From positions 164,878 to 228,877 of the forward strand of contig NZ_QVMN01000007.1 in NCBI RefSeq assembly GCF_010501075.1: a DNA stretch of 64,000 nucleotides, read 5' to 3'. The stretch's first letter is position 1; every line of letters begins with the position of its first letter. This document shows, piece after piece, positions 33,572 to 42,821 of the stretch. The DNA comes from Dysgonomonas sp. 25 (GTDB lineage Bacteria; Bacteroidota; Bacteroidia; Bacteroidales; Dysgonomonadaceae). The notes beneath the pieces are model-generated. The model worked only from the letters and a program-made list of their open reading frames with translations, was not told the origin of the DNA and ran no database searches. A program made the translations under genes and the position numbers.

Positions 33572-35131
33572 TTATTCCTTACCCATCCCTGCCACCGCCT
33601 CGGCACAACGCTCACCATCCATAGCCGCCGAAACGATTCCGCCGGCATATCCAGCCCCTTCGCCGCAGGGATACAATCCTTTTATCTCGGGATGCTCCAA
33701 CGTTTCGCGGTCGCGGACGATACGGACAGGCGAAGACGTGCGGCTTTCGACCCCTATCAATAAGGCATCGTTTGTCAGGTAGCCTTTCATATTTTGCCCG
33801 ACCTTTCGGAATCCCTCCTGCAAGCGCTTCGAGACAAAAGGCGGCATCCATTCGTGCATAGCGGACGATATAACTCCTGCCGCATACGACGTTTCGGGCA
33901 GCGAATTACTCTTTTTGTTGTTGACAAAATCATACATCCGTTGAGCCGGAGCAACCTGCGTCTTACCACTCTCAACCCATGCCTGACGCTCTAAGTCCTC
34001 CTGAAACTTCAACAAAGCCAGTTCGTTATATTGTGCATATTCCGGGAAATCTTCGGGGTGAATTTCGACTACTACGCCCGAGTTTGACCACTTCGAACCT
34101 CTATTGGAAGGTGACATACCGTTAACTACCAACTGCTCCGGGCCGCTTGCCGCAGGAACAATAATCCCTCCCGGGCACATGCAGAAAGAATAAACTCCCC
34201 GCTCTCCGGCTTGCACGACAAAATTATATTCGGCAGCAGGAAGGTATTTTCCGCGTCCTTCGGGCGAATGATATTGAATCGTATCTATCAGATGCGCCGG
34301 ATGCTCGATGCGGAAACCGACAGCCAAACCTTTGGCTTCTATCTTTACTTGTTGATCGTGAAGCATATAGTAAACATCGCGCGCCGAATGTCCCGTAGCT
34401 AAAATGACTTTTCCGTCGAATCGTCTGCCCGTATTGGTTTCGATGCCTTTGACTTCGTTATTATCAATTATCAGCCTGTCCATGCGGGTTTCGAAGTGAA
34501 CCTCTCCTCCCGAAGCGATAATCTGTTCGCGCATCCGTTCGATAATAGCGGGTAGCTTGTCCGTACCGATATGTGGATGAGCATCTACGAGGATAGAGGT
34601 GTCTGCCCCATGCTGGCAAAAGACATGCAATATTTTCTCCACATTTCCGCGTTTTTTGCTGCGGGTGTATAGTTTACCATCCGAGTAAGCTCCTGCGCCA
34701 CCCTCGCCGAAGCAGTAGTTCGATTCGGGATCGACGCTATGATTGCGGCTGATCATAGCGGTATCTTTTTTGCGGTCGCGGACATTCTTGCCCCGTTCCA
34801 CTACAATCGGCTTAATGCCCAACTCTATCAGGCGGAGAGCCGCGAAAAGTCCGGCAGGCCCTGCCCCAACAATAACCGTTTGAGGGGCATTGGAGACATC
34901 GGGGTAATTTATCGGGAGATATTCCGCATCGGCTTGTTCTTCGCTCATGTAGCCTCTTACGCGCAGATTAACCAGTATATTGCGTTGGCGTGCGTCTATC
35001 GAGCGTCGGATAATCCGCACGGAATGGATGTCGCCAAACGGGATACCCGCCTGCTTGCTGTATAGCTGTTTAATGATATTCATATCGGCCGCCTGCTTAG
35101 GGCTGACGCGCAAGTCGATGTCTTTTTGCAT
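33572..35131 (-). CDS. FAD-dependent oxidoreductase (COG2509-type dehydrogenase)
   Basis: 519 residues. An N-terminal segment of about 80 residues (MQKDIDLRVSPKQAADMNII, then RSIDARQRNI) precedes the Rossmann motif TVIVGAGPAGLFAALRLIEL. FGEGGAGAYSDGKLYTRSKK, VILATGHSARDVYYML and GVESRTSSPVRIVRD, GLYPCGEGAGYAGGIVSAAM are family landmarks. The family is annotated as NAD(FAD)-utilizing dehydrogenase, and the physiological substrate is not known. Its start diverges from the ATP-grasp-like gene at 35185, 53 bases away. Confidence 0.9.
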   Translation of the reverse strand: MQKDIDLRVSPKQAADMNIIKQLYSKQAGIPFGDIHSVRIIRRSIDARQRNILVNLRVRGYMSEEQADAEYLPINYPDVSNAPQTVIVGAGPAGLFAALRLIELGIKPIVVERGKNVRDRKKDTAMISRNHSVDPESNYCFGEGGAGAYSDGKLYTRSKKRGNVEKILHVFCQHGADTSILVDAHPHIGTDKLPAIIERMREQIIASGGEVHFETRMDRLIIDNNEVKGIETNTGRRFDGKVILATGHSARDVYYMLHDQQVKIEAKGLAVGFRIEHPAHLIDTIQYHSPEGRGKYLPAAEYNFVVQAGERGVYSFCMCPGGIIVPAASGPEQLVVNGMSPSNRGSKWSNSGVVVEIHPEDFPEYAQYNELALLKFQEDLERQAWVESGKTQVAPAQRMYDFVNNKKSNSLPETSYAAGVISSAMHEWMPPFVSKRLQEGFRKVGQNMKGYLTNDALLIGVESRTSSPVRIVRDRETLEHPEIKGLYPCGEGAGYAGGIVSAAMDGERCAEAVAGMGKE

Positions 35132-35184
35132 ATCTTTTTTCTTAATTATGCCAAAGGTAATACTTTTCGCTATAGCTTTGCAGG

Positions 35185-36393
35185 ATGATTCATTATTTCA
35201 ATCCCGGACACGAGACGGCGGTGGTCAACGCTTCGCCTTACTATATGGCTCCTGCCAATGTGGTATTGATGCAGCGCCAGTTGGCTTATTTGCCTGCTTG
35301 GTATGCCGCGCCGGAAGATGTTGTCTTTGTGTGGGAGGTAGATGAAGCATTTCATTCCTGTTTGAGAGAGAACCTGCGACCGATAGCCTCACCGATAGGG
35401 GCTACCTCATTGCCGGACTATGCTGCGGAGGATGTTTGCCTGTGGGGTATTTCGCCTCAGGCAATCCACTTTTGGGAGGAACTGAAAGCAGCATACGAAC
35501 TCGATATTCATTTACCGCAATGGCGGGAGGAATACCGTTATCTGAACAGCCGTCAGTCGGCGCAGGAAGTTCTGTCGCTTCTTTGCGGGCAAATAGCAGC
35601 AATAGAGGATACTATACTACCTGTCTTTACTTCCTCGCTGGATGAAGTGGAAAGTATGGTCGAACAGTCTACCATACAACTCCTTGCAAAAGCGCCTTAT
35701 TCCTCATCGGGGCGTGGACTTCTGTGGCTGCCTGTGGGTGAACTGACCCGCACGGAACGGCAAATCTTGCATGGCATCATCAAAAAGCAACAAGTTGTCA
35801 GCATCGAACAGGCATTGGATAAGCAAGTGGATTTTGCGATGGAATTTCTTTCGGATGGGAAGGGAAAAGTCTCTTTTGCGGGATATTCGTTGTTTTATGC
35901 CTCATCCAAAGGAGCTTACGAGGGAAATTATCTGGGTAGCCAGAAGAAGATAGCCGCTTATCTATCTTCCTATTTATCAGCTGAATTATTAGAGCGAGTA
36001 CAAAAGGAATTAGCACTTATCCTCTCGGATAAATATGCACTGTACGAAGGTTGTATCGGGGTGGATATGATGCTGTACAAATCGGGCGGGGAATACCGCT
36101 TGCATCCTTGTGTTGAGATAAATATGCGTTATAATATGGGCTATCTGGCTATGTGCTTTAGCCGCAATTATTTGCATCCGCAATCGGAGGGGGCGTTTTA
36201 TTTAGATTACAATGCGGGGGAGGGTAGCATAATGCAGAAACACAACGAATTACAAACAACCCGCCCTGCCATTATCGAAGATGGAAGGCTCAAATCCGGC
36301 TATTTGCCCCTTTGCCCTGTGCGCGACGATAGCCATTATTGGGCGTATGTGTTGGTTACAGCAGACGGCGGCGAAATTCCGCACAAACGATAG
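35185..36393 (+). CDS. Conserved protein with ATP-grasp-like motifs
   Basis: 402 residues, no signal peptide. The N-terminus MIHYFNPGHETAVVNASPYY looks strongly conserved. LAKAPYSSSGRGLLWLPVGE resembles the ATP-grasp phosphate-binding segment. HPCVEINMRYNMGYLA near residue 310 resembles the magnesium-binding E-x-N strand. The family is known to me only as a Bacteroidetes hypothetical protein. A carboxylate-amine ligase activity is inference. TAGCTTTG at 35173-35180 would place a transcription start at or after the ATG. The last 38 bases overlap the convergent TrmH gene. Confidence 0.75.
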   Translation: MIHYFNPGHETAVVNASPYYMAPANVVLMQRQLAYLPAWYAAPEDVVFVWEVDEAFHSCLRENLRPIASPIGATSLPDYAAEDVCLWGISPQAIHFWEELKAAYELDIHLPQWREEYRYLNSRQSAQEVLSLLCGQIAAIEDTILPVFTSSLDEVESMVEQSTIQLLAKAPYSSSGRGLLWLPVGELTRTERQILHGIIKKQQVVSIEQALDKQVDFAMEFLSDGKGKVSFAGYSLFYASSKGAYEGNYLGSQKKIAAYLSSYLSAELLERVQKELALILSDKYALYEGCIGVDMMLYKSGGEYRLHPCVEINMRYNMGYLAMCFSRNYLHPQSEGAFYLDYNAGEGSIMQKHNELQTTRPAIIEDGRLKSGYLPLCPVRDDSHYWAYVLVTADGGEIPHKR

Positions 36394-37108
36394 CCGTAGC
36401 TATAGCCACATTTAACGATTCGGAGGTATGGCTGTCTTTCGGATAGTTGGGGATAAACAGCTTTTGCCTGATAAGCTTTTCTATTTCGGGACGAATACCG
36501 TTTCCTTCATTGCCCATCACAATGATGCCGTTGGGTGTCAGTTCTTCGCCGTACATATCTTTTCCGTCGAGCAATGTCCCGTAGATGGGATATGCACTAT
36601 TCTCCTGAAGGAATGACTGTAAATCGGTATACTGCACATATACCCGTGCGATAGCGCCCATCGTAGCCTGCACGGTTTTGGGGTTATATATATCTACTGT
36701 GTCGGTAGAACAGACGATATGCCTGATGCCGTACCAGTCTGCCAGCCGCATAATCGTCCCCATATTGCCCGGGTCTTGTATGCCGTCTAAAGCGATAACC
36801 AATTCTTCGGCAAGGTCGATTGGCGGTGTTTCCTGCGATTGATAGAATACGCCCAGTACCTGTTGAGGCGTTTGTACGAAGCTTACGCGCGACAGCTCTT
36901 CGGGCGTGACTTCTATAACTTCTTCTACGTGCTGTGTGTTAGCCGTTTGCAGGAAATCGGAGGTCGCAACCAGTAACCGGCATCGGAATACTTCGAGCAG
37001 TTCCGATACGGTTTTGTGCCCTTCGGCAACAAAAACCTGATGCTCCGAGCGGGATTTCTTGCTTTTGAGCGACTGGATGTATTTTATTTTGTTCTTGCTT
37101 AAACTCAT
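36356..37108 (-). CDS. TrmH/SpoU-family RNA 2'-O-methyltransferase
   Basis: 250 residues. An N-terminal RNA substrate-binding domain (KSRSEHQVFVAEGHKTVSEL) is followed by the SPOUT knot domain. Motif 1 is LDGIQDPGNMGTIMRLADWY, motif 2 is IIVMGNEGNGIRPEI and motif 3 is IPNYPKDSHTSESLNVAIAT. Proteins of this type methylate the ribose of a tRNA or 23S rRNA nucleotide using SAM. Which nucleotide cannot be told. It ends inside the convergent ATP-grasp-like gene (38-base overlap) and diverges from tamL. Confidence 0.92.
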   Translation of the reverse strand: MSLSKNKIKYIQSLKSKKSRSEHQVFVAEGHKTVSELLEVFRCRLLVATSDFLQTANTQHVEEVIEVTPEELSRVSFVQTPQQVLGVFYQSQETPPIDLAEELVIALDGIQDPGNMGTIMRLADWYGIRHIVCSTDTVDIYNPKTVQATMGAIARVYVQYTDLQSFLQENSAYPIYGTLLDGKDMYGEELTPNGIIVMGNEGNGIRPEIEKLIRQKLFIPNYPKDSHTSESLNVAIATAIVCAEFRRRLL

Positions 37109-37313
37109 TGTTTGGTATATGGAGAGAGAACTTCTAAACGGTTGCCATCGGGAGCGAGCATTTCGGCCTTTTCAGGTCTTTCGTCCAAATGGCTATGTGC
37201 TCTGTTCTCATCTGATTAATTTTATGCTCTTTTTAGAACAAAAGTACCAAAAAAAGCAATTAAAGTCCTAAATTTGTCGTTCAATTGAAAAAGATAGCAG
37301 GATAACGGACAGG

Positions 37314-39734
37314 ATGAGATTAAAAGTATTATTACCTTTTCTTTTTATAGCCTTGCTTTGCGCTGTGTTACAATCATGTAGCTCGACTAAGTTTGTGCCC
37401 GAAGGTGAATACTTGTTGTCCGAGGCCAATATCAAGACAAAGAATAAATCGCTTTCCACCATCGAGTTGGAGAGTTATATCAAACAGAAGCCCAATTATC
37501 GCACTTTCCGCCTTTTTAAATTGCCGTTAGGCATCTATAACCTGTCGGGGCAGGATTCTACCCGCTGGTGGAACAGGGCTTTGCGCAGCGCCGGCGAGCC
37601 TCCTGTGATTTTCGACAGTACGATGATAGAGCGTTCGGAAGAAGATCTGACACGGGTGATGGTAAACAAAGGTTACCTCGATGCAGAAGTCACTTCCTCT
37701 CTGGAGTTGAATAACAAGAAGAAAGCCAAAGTCTCCTACTATATACAATCGAATAAGCCATACCGCATCAATGATTATACGATTATGGTTCCCGATTCGG
37801 TCATCGATACGTCTATCCTCCCGGAAAGTATGCTCAAGTCGTTGAACCTTACTGCTAAACAGCGGCGTATGCTTCCTTCGTTGAGCACGGATACTATATT
37901 GGCGCGGAACTCATACCTGAAAAAAGGCGATATGTTCGATTTAGGGGTATTGGATGAGGAGCGCAGCCGTATAGCCTCTGTATTCAGGCGTACGGGCTAT
38001 TATGCTTTCGATAAGGAGTATATAGGCTTTGTAGCCGATACGGCGGTGGGAGGAAATAAGGTCGATCTCGACCTGACGATATATCCTTTCTCGATGAAAT
38101 CATCGGAAGGGAATATTATCCACGAGAAGCATCGCCGCTACATAGTGAAAGAGGTGAATATTTATGTCGATTACAATCCGCTTTCGGGCGAATCGATTTC
38201 CGATTTTACAGCGAGCGACATTTATCAGTCGGGGAATTACAAAATCCTTTACGGCGAACGTGGCAACTATATCCGCCCGCAGGTTGTCCTGAACAATTGC
38301 TTTATAGAACCGGGAAAGCTCTTCGATGAAAACCGGACAACGCAGACATATAGGGCGCTTTCGCAGTTGCGTATCCTGAAAAATGTCAGTATTTCCTATA
38401 CCGAACTGATAGAAGGCGATTCGACGATGCTCCGGTGCAATATTACCTGTGTTCCGGATAAGAAGCAAGGTTTCTCGGCAGAAGTAGAAGGTACGAACTC
38501 GGGAGGATTCCTCGGGGTAGAATCCGGGTTAGGTTACCAGCACCGCAATATCTTCCGAGGTTCGGAGCAGTTTAGCATCAAAGCCCGCGGAGCGTATGAG
38601 GCGCTGACTTCTTCGTTCAGCAACTTCGACAACAACTATTTCGAGATAGGGGGCGAAACTTCCATCCTGTTCCCTCGTTTTATGGTTCCTTTCTTGAATA
38701 GTGAATTTAAGAGGAGTGTACATGCCTCCACCGAGTTTTCGGCCAGCTATACCTATCAGCGCCGTCCGGGTTATTTTACCCGTACCATCCTGAATTCGGG
38801 TATCAAATATATATGGCAGAGCAAGAATGTGACTGCTCCCCGACATACCATCGATTTGGTCGATATAAGCTATGTGCATGTGCCAACACTGGATTCGACT
38901 TTCAATTCGTCTTTGACGGAAAATGCCCGCCAATATAGCTTCAAAGACCAGTTTATCATGTCCATCGGCTATACCTATTCCAAGAGTAACCTGTTGGCAC
39001 GAAGGAAAGGAAATTATGGGCGGCCGTTCAGTTCGATACGGGCATCCGTTGAGTCGGCAGGCGATGTTTTAGCGTTGGCGGCAAAAATAGGAAATGTAAA
39101 GAAAGAGAGCGACGGAACGAGAAAAATATTCGGCACGCGCTATGTACAATACGTACGTGGAACGACCGATTATAGCCAGACAATCCACATCGACGAGAAG
39201 AACAGCTTTGCATGGCACATAGGCGGCGGAATTGCCTATCCGCACGGAAATATAAAGGAAATCCCTATTCAGAAGCGCTTCTATGCCGGAGGTGCTAACA
39301 GTGTGCGCGGATGGGGCGTGCGAGAATTGGGACCCGGATCGTTTCATCCGTCCGACCGCAAGTATGATAACTTTTACTACCATTCGGGAGATATCCGCTT
39401 CGAAGCGAATATGGAATACCGCAGTAAAGTCTTTTGGGTGCTCGAACTGGCAGCCTTTGTCGATGCGGGAAATATCTGGACGATACGCAAATATGAGGGA
39501 CAGAAAAAGGGCGATTTCAAGGTCGACCGCTTCTATAAGGAGATAGCATTGGCCTGGGGATTAGGTTTCCGTTTCGACTTCGATTTTGTCCTTATCCGCC
39601 TCGATTGTGGCTGGAAGGCATACGATCCTGCCCGCAAGCCGGGTGAATCTTCTTCTGACCAGTGGAAGATTAAAAATCCTTTCGATATGGGGCATAACAC
39701 AGCATGGCATATTGCTGTGGGGTATCCGTTCTAA
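37314..39734 (+). CDS. tamL: TamL-like Omp85 outer-membrane lipoprotein
   Basis: 806 residues. The signal ends in a lipobox (VLQSCSS, C22), unlike TamA and BamA but as in Bacteroidetes TamL. POTRA-like segments fill about residues 45-420 (SYYIQSNKPYRINDYTIMVP, ILKNVSISYTELIEGD). The C-terminal 380 residues form the 16-strand barrel with KRFYAGGANSVRGWGVRELG, the Omp85 VRGF/Y-type loop motif. TamL with TamB transports proteins or lipids to the outer membrane. TamB is not next door. TAAATTTG at 37269-37276 is a likely -7 box. Confidence 0.9.
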   Translation: MRLKVLLPFLFIALLCAVLQSCSSTKFVPEGEYLLSEANIKTKNKSLSTIELESYIKQKPNYRTFRLFKLPLGIYNLSGQDSTRWWNRALRSAGEPPVIFDSTMIERSEEDLTRVMVNKGYLDAEVTSSLELNNKKKAKVSYYIQSNKPYRINDYTIMVPDSVIDTSILPESMLKSLNLTAKQRRMLPSLSTDTILARNSYLKKGDMFDLGVLDEERSRIASVFRRTGYYAFDKEYIGFVADTAVGGNKVDLDLTIYPFSMKSSEGNIIHEKHRRYIVKEVNIYVDYNPLSGESISDFTASDIYQSGNYKILYGERGNYIRPQVVLNNCFIEPGKLFDENRTTQTYRALSQLRILKNVSISYTELIEGDSTMLRCNITCVPDKKQGFSAEVEGTNSGGFLGVESGLGYQHRNIFRGSEQFSIKARGAYEALTSSFSNFDNNYFEIGGETSILFPRFMVPFLNSEFKRSVHASTEFSASYTYQRRPGYFTRTILNSGIKYIWQSKNVTAPRHTIDLVDISYVHVPTLDSTFNSSLTENARQYSFKDQFIMSIGYTYSKSNLLARRKGNYGRPFSSIRASVESAGDVLALAAKIGNVKKESDGTRKIFGTRYVQYVRGTTDYSQTIHIDEKNSFAWHIGGGIAYPHGNIKEIPIQKRFYAGGANSVRGWGVRELGPGSFHPSDRKYDNFYYHSGDIRFEANMEYRSKVFWVLELAAFVDAGNIWTIRKYEGQKKGDFKVDRFYKEIALAWGLGFRFDFDFVLIRLDCGWKAYDPARKPGESSSDQWKIKNPFDMGHNTAWHIAVGYPF

Positions 39735-39742
39735 CGAATCAT

Positions 39743-40561
39743 CTAACGCTTTTTGGTATATAATCCGTTTTGCAGGTGTTTGACTTTGCTGCTGACACAA
39801 TAGGCATCGTGGCAATAGACTAATGTATACTCATTTTCAACTGCTTCGATCAGAAACCTTACCTTTTCATTCAAAGAATCGATAGCACTTATATCATAAG
39901 CTGAAATCCATTCCAATGGCAGATGTGCAGCGGTCGGAATCAAATCGCCCGGAAAAGCGACTATTCCATCAATGGTATTTATGTATGCAACCAGTTGCCC
40001 CGACGAATGCCCGTCGAACAAGCCGAGACGAAGCCCATCATAAAGTTCGGTATCATCCTCGATGAAATGCAGCAGTCCCGCTTCGTGGACAGGTACAATA
40101 TTTACGTCGAAAAAGGCGTCTTTCTCTAACCGGTTCGGGTGACAGAAATTATCCCACTGTTTGCGACTCAACCAATACTTCGCATTGGGGAAGGTTGGGG
40201 TGATAGAACCGTCCTCGCTTTTCGCGGTAGCATAGCCGCAATGGTCGAAATGGAGGTGGGTGATGATGATATCGGTAATATCGGCGCGGGAATAGCCGTA
40301 TTCTTGCAATGAAGTGTCGATATCCTTTAGTGCGTGGGGCTGATAGTATTTCACCTCATCAAGATGCTTGTCGCCCATGCCCAAGTCTATCAGAATCCGC
40401 TTTGAATCGGAAACAGCAAGCACAGAGCGCATTGCTAAGCGGCACAGGTTGTTTTCGTCGCAAGGGTATTTGCGCATCCATGCCCGTTTCGGTACAGCAC
40501 CGAACATCGCCCCGCCGTCGGCCATGAAATAGCCGTTTTCGATGATCTTTATTTCAAACAT
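39743..40561 (-). CDS. MBL-fold metallo-hydrolase
   Basis: 272 residues from the ATG at 40561 (MFEIKIIENGYFMADGGAMF). A start 14 codons upstream would add hydrophobic residues and overlap the hairpin region, so I prefer this one. The metal-binding motif IITHLHFDHCGY is intact. FDGHSSGQLVAYI and VYCHDAYC supply further ligands. The arrangement resembles quorum-quenching lactonases or other MBL hydrolases, and the substrate is unknown. It converges with tamL, eight bases apart. Confidence 0.88.
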   Translation of the reverse strand: MFEIKIIENGYFMADGGAMFGAVPKRAWMRKYPCDENNLCRLAMRSVLAVSDSKRILIDLGMGDKHLDEVKYYQPHALKDIDTSLQEYGYSRADITDIIITHLHFDHCGYATAKSEDGSITPTFPNAKYWLSRKQWDNFCHPNRLEKDAFFDVNIVPVHEAGLLHFIEDDTELYDGLRLGLFDGHSSGQLVAYINTIDGIVAFPGDLIPTAAHLPLEWISAYDISAIDSLNEKVRFLIEAVENEYTLVYCHDAYCVSSKVKHLQNGLYTKKR

Positions 40562-40573
40562 AGGGCTAAGATA

Positions 40574-40609
40574 CAAAAAAAGAAGAGGTAATTTCACAAT
40601 CACCTCTTC
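40574..40609 (-). terminator. Hairpin with U-tract before the MBL gene
   Basis: On the minus strand GAAGAGGT pairs with ACCTCTTC and is followed by seven T, just upstream of the MBL start at 40561. It could be an attenuator or a terminator for antisense transcription. Confidence 0.5.
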
Positions 40610-40770
40610 CCGAATAATCCAATACCTAAATAATACTCATACTATTATAAAAACTTAACCTGTTATCACTATATAAAACCAATAACTTGGAATTTAGTTC
40701 ATCTTTTATACGAAAAAAAATGATTTTTCTTTTATTTGTCGTACTACGTGAGTATGTTAGGAATAATTCT

Positions 40771-40778
40771 TATCTTTG
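40771..40778 (+). promoter_or_regulatory. -7 box upstream of the second FISUMP gene
   Basis: TATCTTTG at 40771-40778, 80 bases before the start. The leader has none of the repeats found in leaders A and B. Confidence 0.5.
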
Positions 40779-40857
40779 CGCTTGCACTTCGAGCACATAT
40801 AAGCAATAAATTAGCATTATCGATTTTCACATTAACAGTACTATAAGAATTACATTT

Positions 40858-42060
40858 ATGAAAACCAAAAAAAATCTTACACATCTAATACTTGTCCTAT
40901 TTTTAATATTTATACCATTAAATTTATTCTCACAAGTAACGATCGGCTCTAACAGCACTCCTGTCGATGGAGCATTACTCGAACTCAAAGAAAAAAATGC
41001 ACTTTCTCCCGGAGGCGAAAACTCAACAAAAGGTTTGGGGCTTCCCCGCGTTTCTCTTTCTTCTTTGACTATCCCGGCAGCAGGAACTAATCTGGCTACT
41101 ACAATTGTAGGGACAATAGCTTCCGACAATTGGGATAAAGGCGATCACGCCGGTTTATTTGTCTACAATATGAGAGAAGATCTGCAATGCGTAGGCGAAG
41201 AATTAGATGGCATATACTCAATGATTCATGTCTGGGATGGCGAAAAATGGGAGCCTATAGGAAAGAAACGAAGAAAAGATGTTCGTTCGATAACTTACAT
41301 TGGTACAAATCAGTTTAAGCTGGAATATAACGGAGAATCAACCACTTACTATTATGCCAGTTTTGGAGACGCAGGAAAATGGATGACTCAAAACTTAGCA
41401 ACAAAATATACTCCTGACGGGACGCTTTTGAATAATGCAATAGCTAATCCTGATACACAAGGAAACTTTGCTTACGCTATAACATCCGGAACTTATACGC
41501 CGGGTCAGTCTGCTCCCGGATCCTGGACTGTAGAGCAAGGAATGCTTTACAGTTGGTTTGCAGGCATGAACGGAGATGTTTGCGTTACAAAGAATCAAGG
41601 ACATCACGAGACTGACGAAGGACCTTCTGAATATGTACAAGGTATTTGTCCGAGAGGATGGCATGTACCAAGCGATAAGGAATGGAACCGCTTGGAACAG
41701 GAATTGGCAGAAAATTCTGTAAACTATACCATAACTCCAATTGCAAACGAGGTTTGGTATACTCCTTTAGAAATAGAAAATGATGTCAGAAGAGGGAGTC
41801 AGGCTAAAAGAATGTTTTCTGTAAGTGCTGGTGCAGGTGATTCTAAAACCGCTCAGAATGGAGGATTTGATGTCTTATATGCCAGTCCTTTATATGCAGG
41901 TACTACGATTATGCCGCAGGCTGGTTTTATGACAAGTAGCAAGTACAATGCTACGGATATGTGGATTAGAACTCTTTGGACTGCATACGGCAGTTGTATC
42001 GGGCGCTTTAATGTTCCGGTAAATAACTATATGATTGCTATACGTTGCAAAAAAGATTAA
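40858..42060 (+). CDS. Exported FISUMP-domain surface protein, third QVTIGS paralogue
   Basis: 400 residues with a signal peptide (ILVLFLIFIPLNLFS). The N-terminal module has the same landmarks as its two paralogues: QVTIGSNSTPVDGALLELKE, GLGLPRVSLSSL, HAGLFVYN and HVWDGEKWEPIGKK. The FISUMP domain carries GDAGKWMTQNLATKY, VQGICPRGWHVPSDKEWNRL, NGGFDVLYASPL and ends in YMIAIRCKKD. Codons are more AT-rich than in the 29961 paralogue, and the leader is short and ordinary. It ends in a clear terminator. Confidence 0.87.
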   Translation: MKTKKNLTHLILVLFLIFIPLNLFSQVTIGSNSTPVDGALLELKEKNALSPGGENSTKGLGLPRVSLSSLTIPAAGTNLATTIVGTIASDNWDKGDHAGLFVYNMREDLQCVGEELDGIYSMIHVWDGEKWEPIGKKRRKDVRSITYIGTNQFKLEYNGESTTYYYASFGDAGKWMTQNLATKYTPDGTLLNNAIANPDTQGNFAYAITSGTYTPGQSAPGSWTVEQGMLYSWFAGMNGDVCVTKNQGHHETDEGPSEYVQGICPRGWHVPSDKEWNRLEQELAENSVNYTITPIANEVWYTPLEIENDVRRGSQAKRMFSVSAGAGDSKTAQNGGFDVLYASPLYAGTTIMPQAGFMTSSKYNATDMWIRTLWTAYGSCIGRFNVPVNNYMIAIRCKKD

Positions 42061-42076
42061 TTGAAAACAAAATAAG

Positions 42077-42114
42077 AAAAGGTGCATTAAAAAACAATTT
42101 AGTGCACCTTTTTC
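42077..42114 (+). terminator. Terminator of the FISUMP gene
   Basis: AAAAGGTGCA pairs with TGCACCTTTT around an AT-rich loop, followed by T residues. Confidence 0.85.
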
Positions 42115-42133
42115 TATTTATATTAAAAGTGAA

Positions 42134-42742
42134 TTACTCAAAAATCTTTACTCGCTTTTCCAATGGTTCGAATTCTTTTTCGCCCGGTTTTCCGGTTGGA
42201 TTGCCAAAAGGCATCTGAGCGATTAATTTCCATTTCGGATCGAGATTCCACGTCTTCCTTACTTCCTCGTCTATCAGCGGATTGTAGTGTTGTAGCGAAG
42301 CGCCCAAGCCTAACGCCTCCAACATGGTCCAGATAGCAAACTGATGCATAGCCGACGTTTGGATTGACCATCCCGGAAAATTGTCGCTGTAGGAAGGGAA
42401 GGCTTCCTGAAGGCTTTCGACCACTTCCTGATCTTCGAAAAAAAGGACTGTTCCATAACCCGAAGCGAAAGCATGTTTTATTTTATCTTCGGTTTTGCTG
42501 AATAATTCGGTAGAAACGATGGCCCGTAATGTTTCCGTAACGATGCTCCACAACTGTTGGTGCTGCTTGCCCAACAAGAGTATCACTCTTGTCGTTTGCG
42601 AGTTGAAAGCTGATGGAACATGCTTCACGGCATGGTTTATTACTTCTTTGATTTCTTCGTCCGAAACGGATATCTGGTTGTTTAAACTATAATAAGTTCT
42701 GCAGTTTTGTATCGCTTCTTTAAAATTTTTGCCCATAATCAT
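42134..42742 (-). CDS. Nitroreductase family protein
   Basis: 202 residues, or 200 from the ATG at 42736. NFKEAIQNCRTYYSLNNQIS and VKHVPSAFNSQTTRVILLLG match the YdgI/NfnB-type FMN-binding N-terminal half. ALGLGASLQHYNPLIDEEVR and AQMPFGNPTGKPGEKEF match the C-terminal half. It is an FMN-dependent NAD(P)H oxidoreductase with unknown substrate. It is only distantly related to the nitroreductase at 2604. Confidence 0.9.
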   Translation of the reverse strand: MIMGKNFKEAIQNCRTYYSLNNQISVSDEEIKEVINHAVKHVPSAFNSQTTRVILLLGKQHQQLWSIVTETLRAIVSTELFSKTEDKIKHAFASGYGTVLFFEDQEVVESLQEAFPSYSDNFPGWSIQTSAMHQFAIWTMLEALGLGASLQHYNPLIDEEVRKTWNLDPKWKLIAQMPFGNPTGKPGEKEFEPLEKRVKIFE

Positions 42743-42796
42743 GTTTTATTAGTTTACTCCCTATTAACAATCCGATGCGTGTAAAAGTTTATTTTG

Positions 42797-42804
42797 TACA
42801 TTTG
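42797..42804 (+). promoter_or_regulatory. -7 box upstream of the HAD-methyltransferase-YfhO-GT2 run
   Basis: TACATTTG at 42797-42804, 17 bases before the HAD start. No clear -33 box is seen. Confidence 0.5.
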
Positions 42805-42821
42805 CAGGATATAAAGAACAA

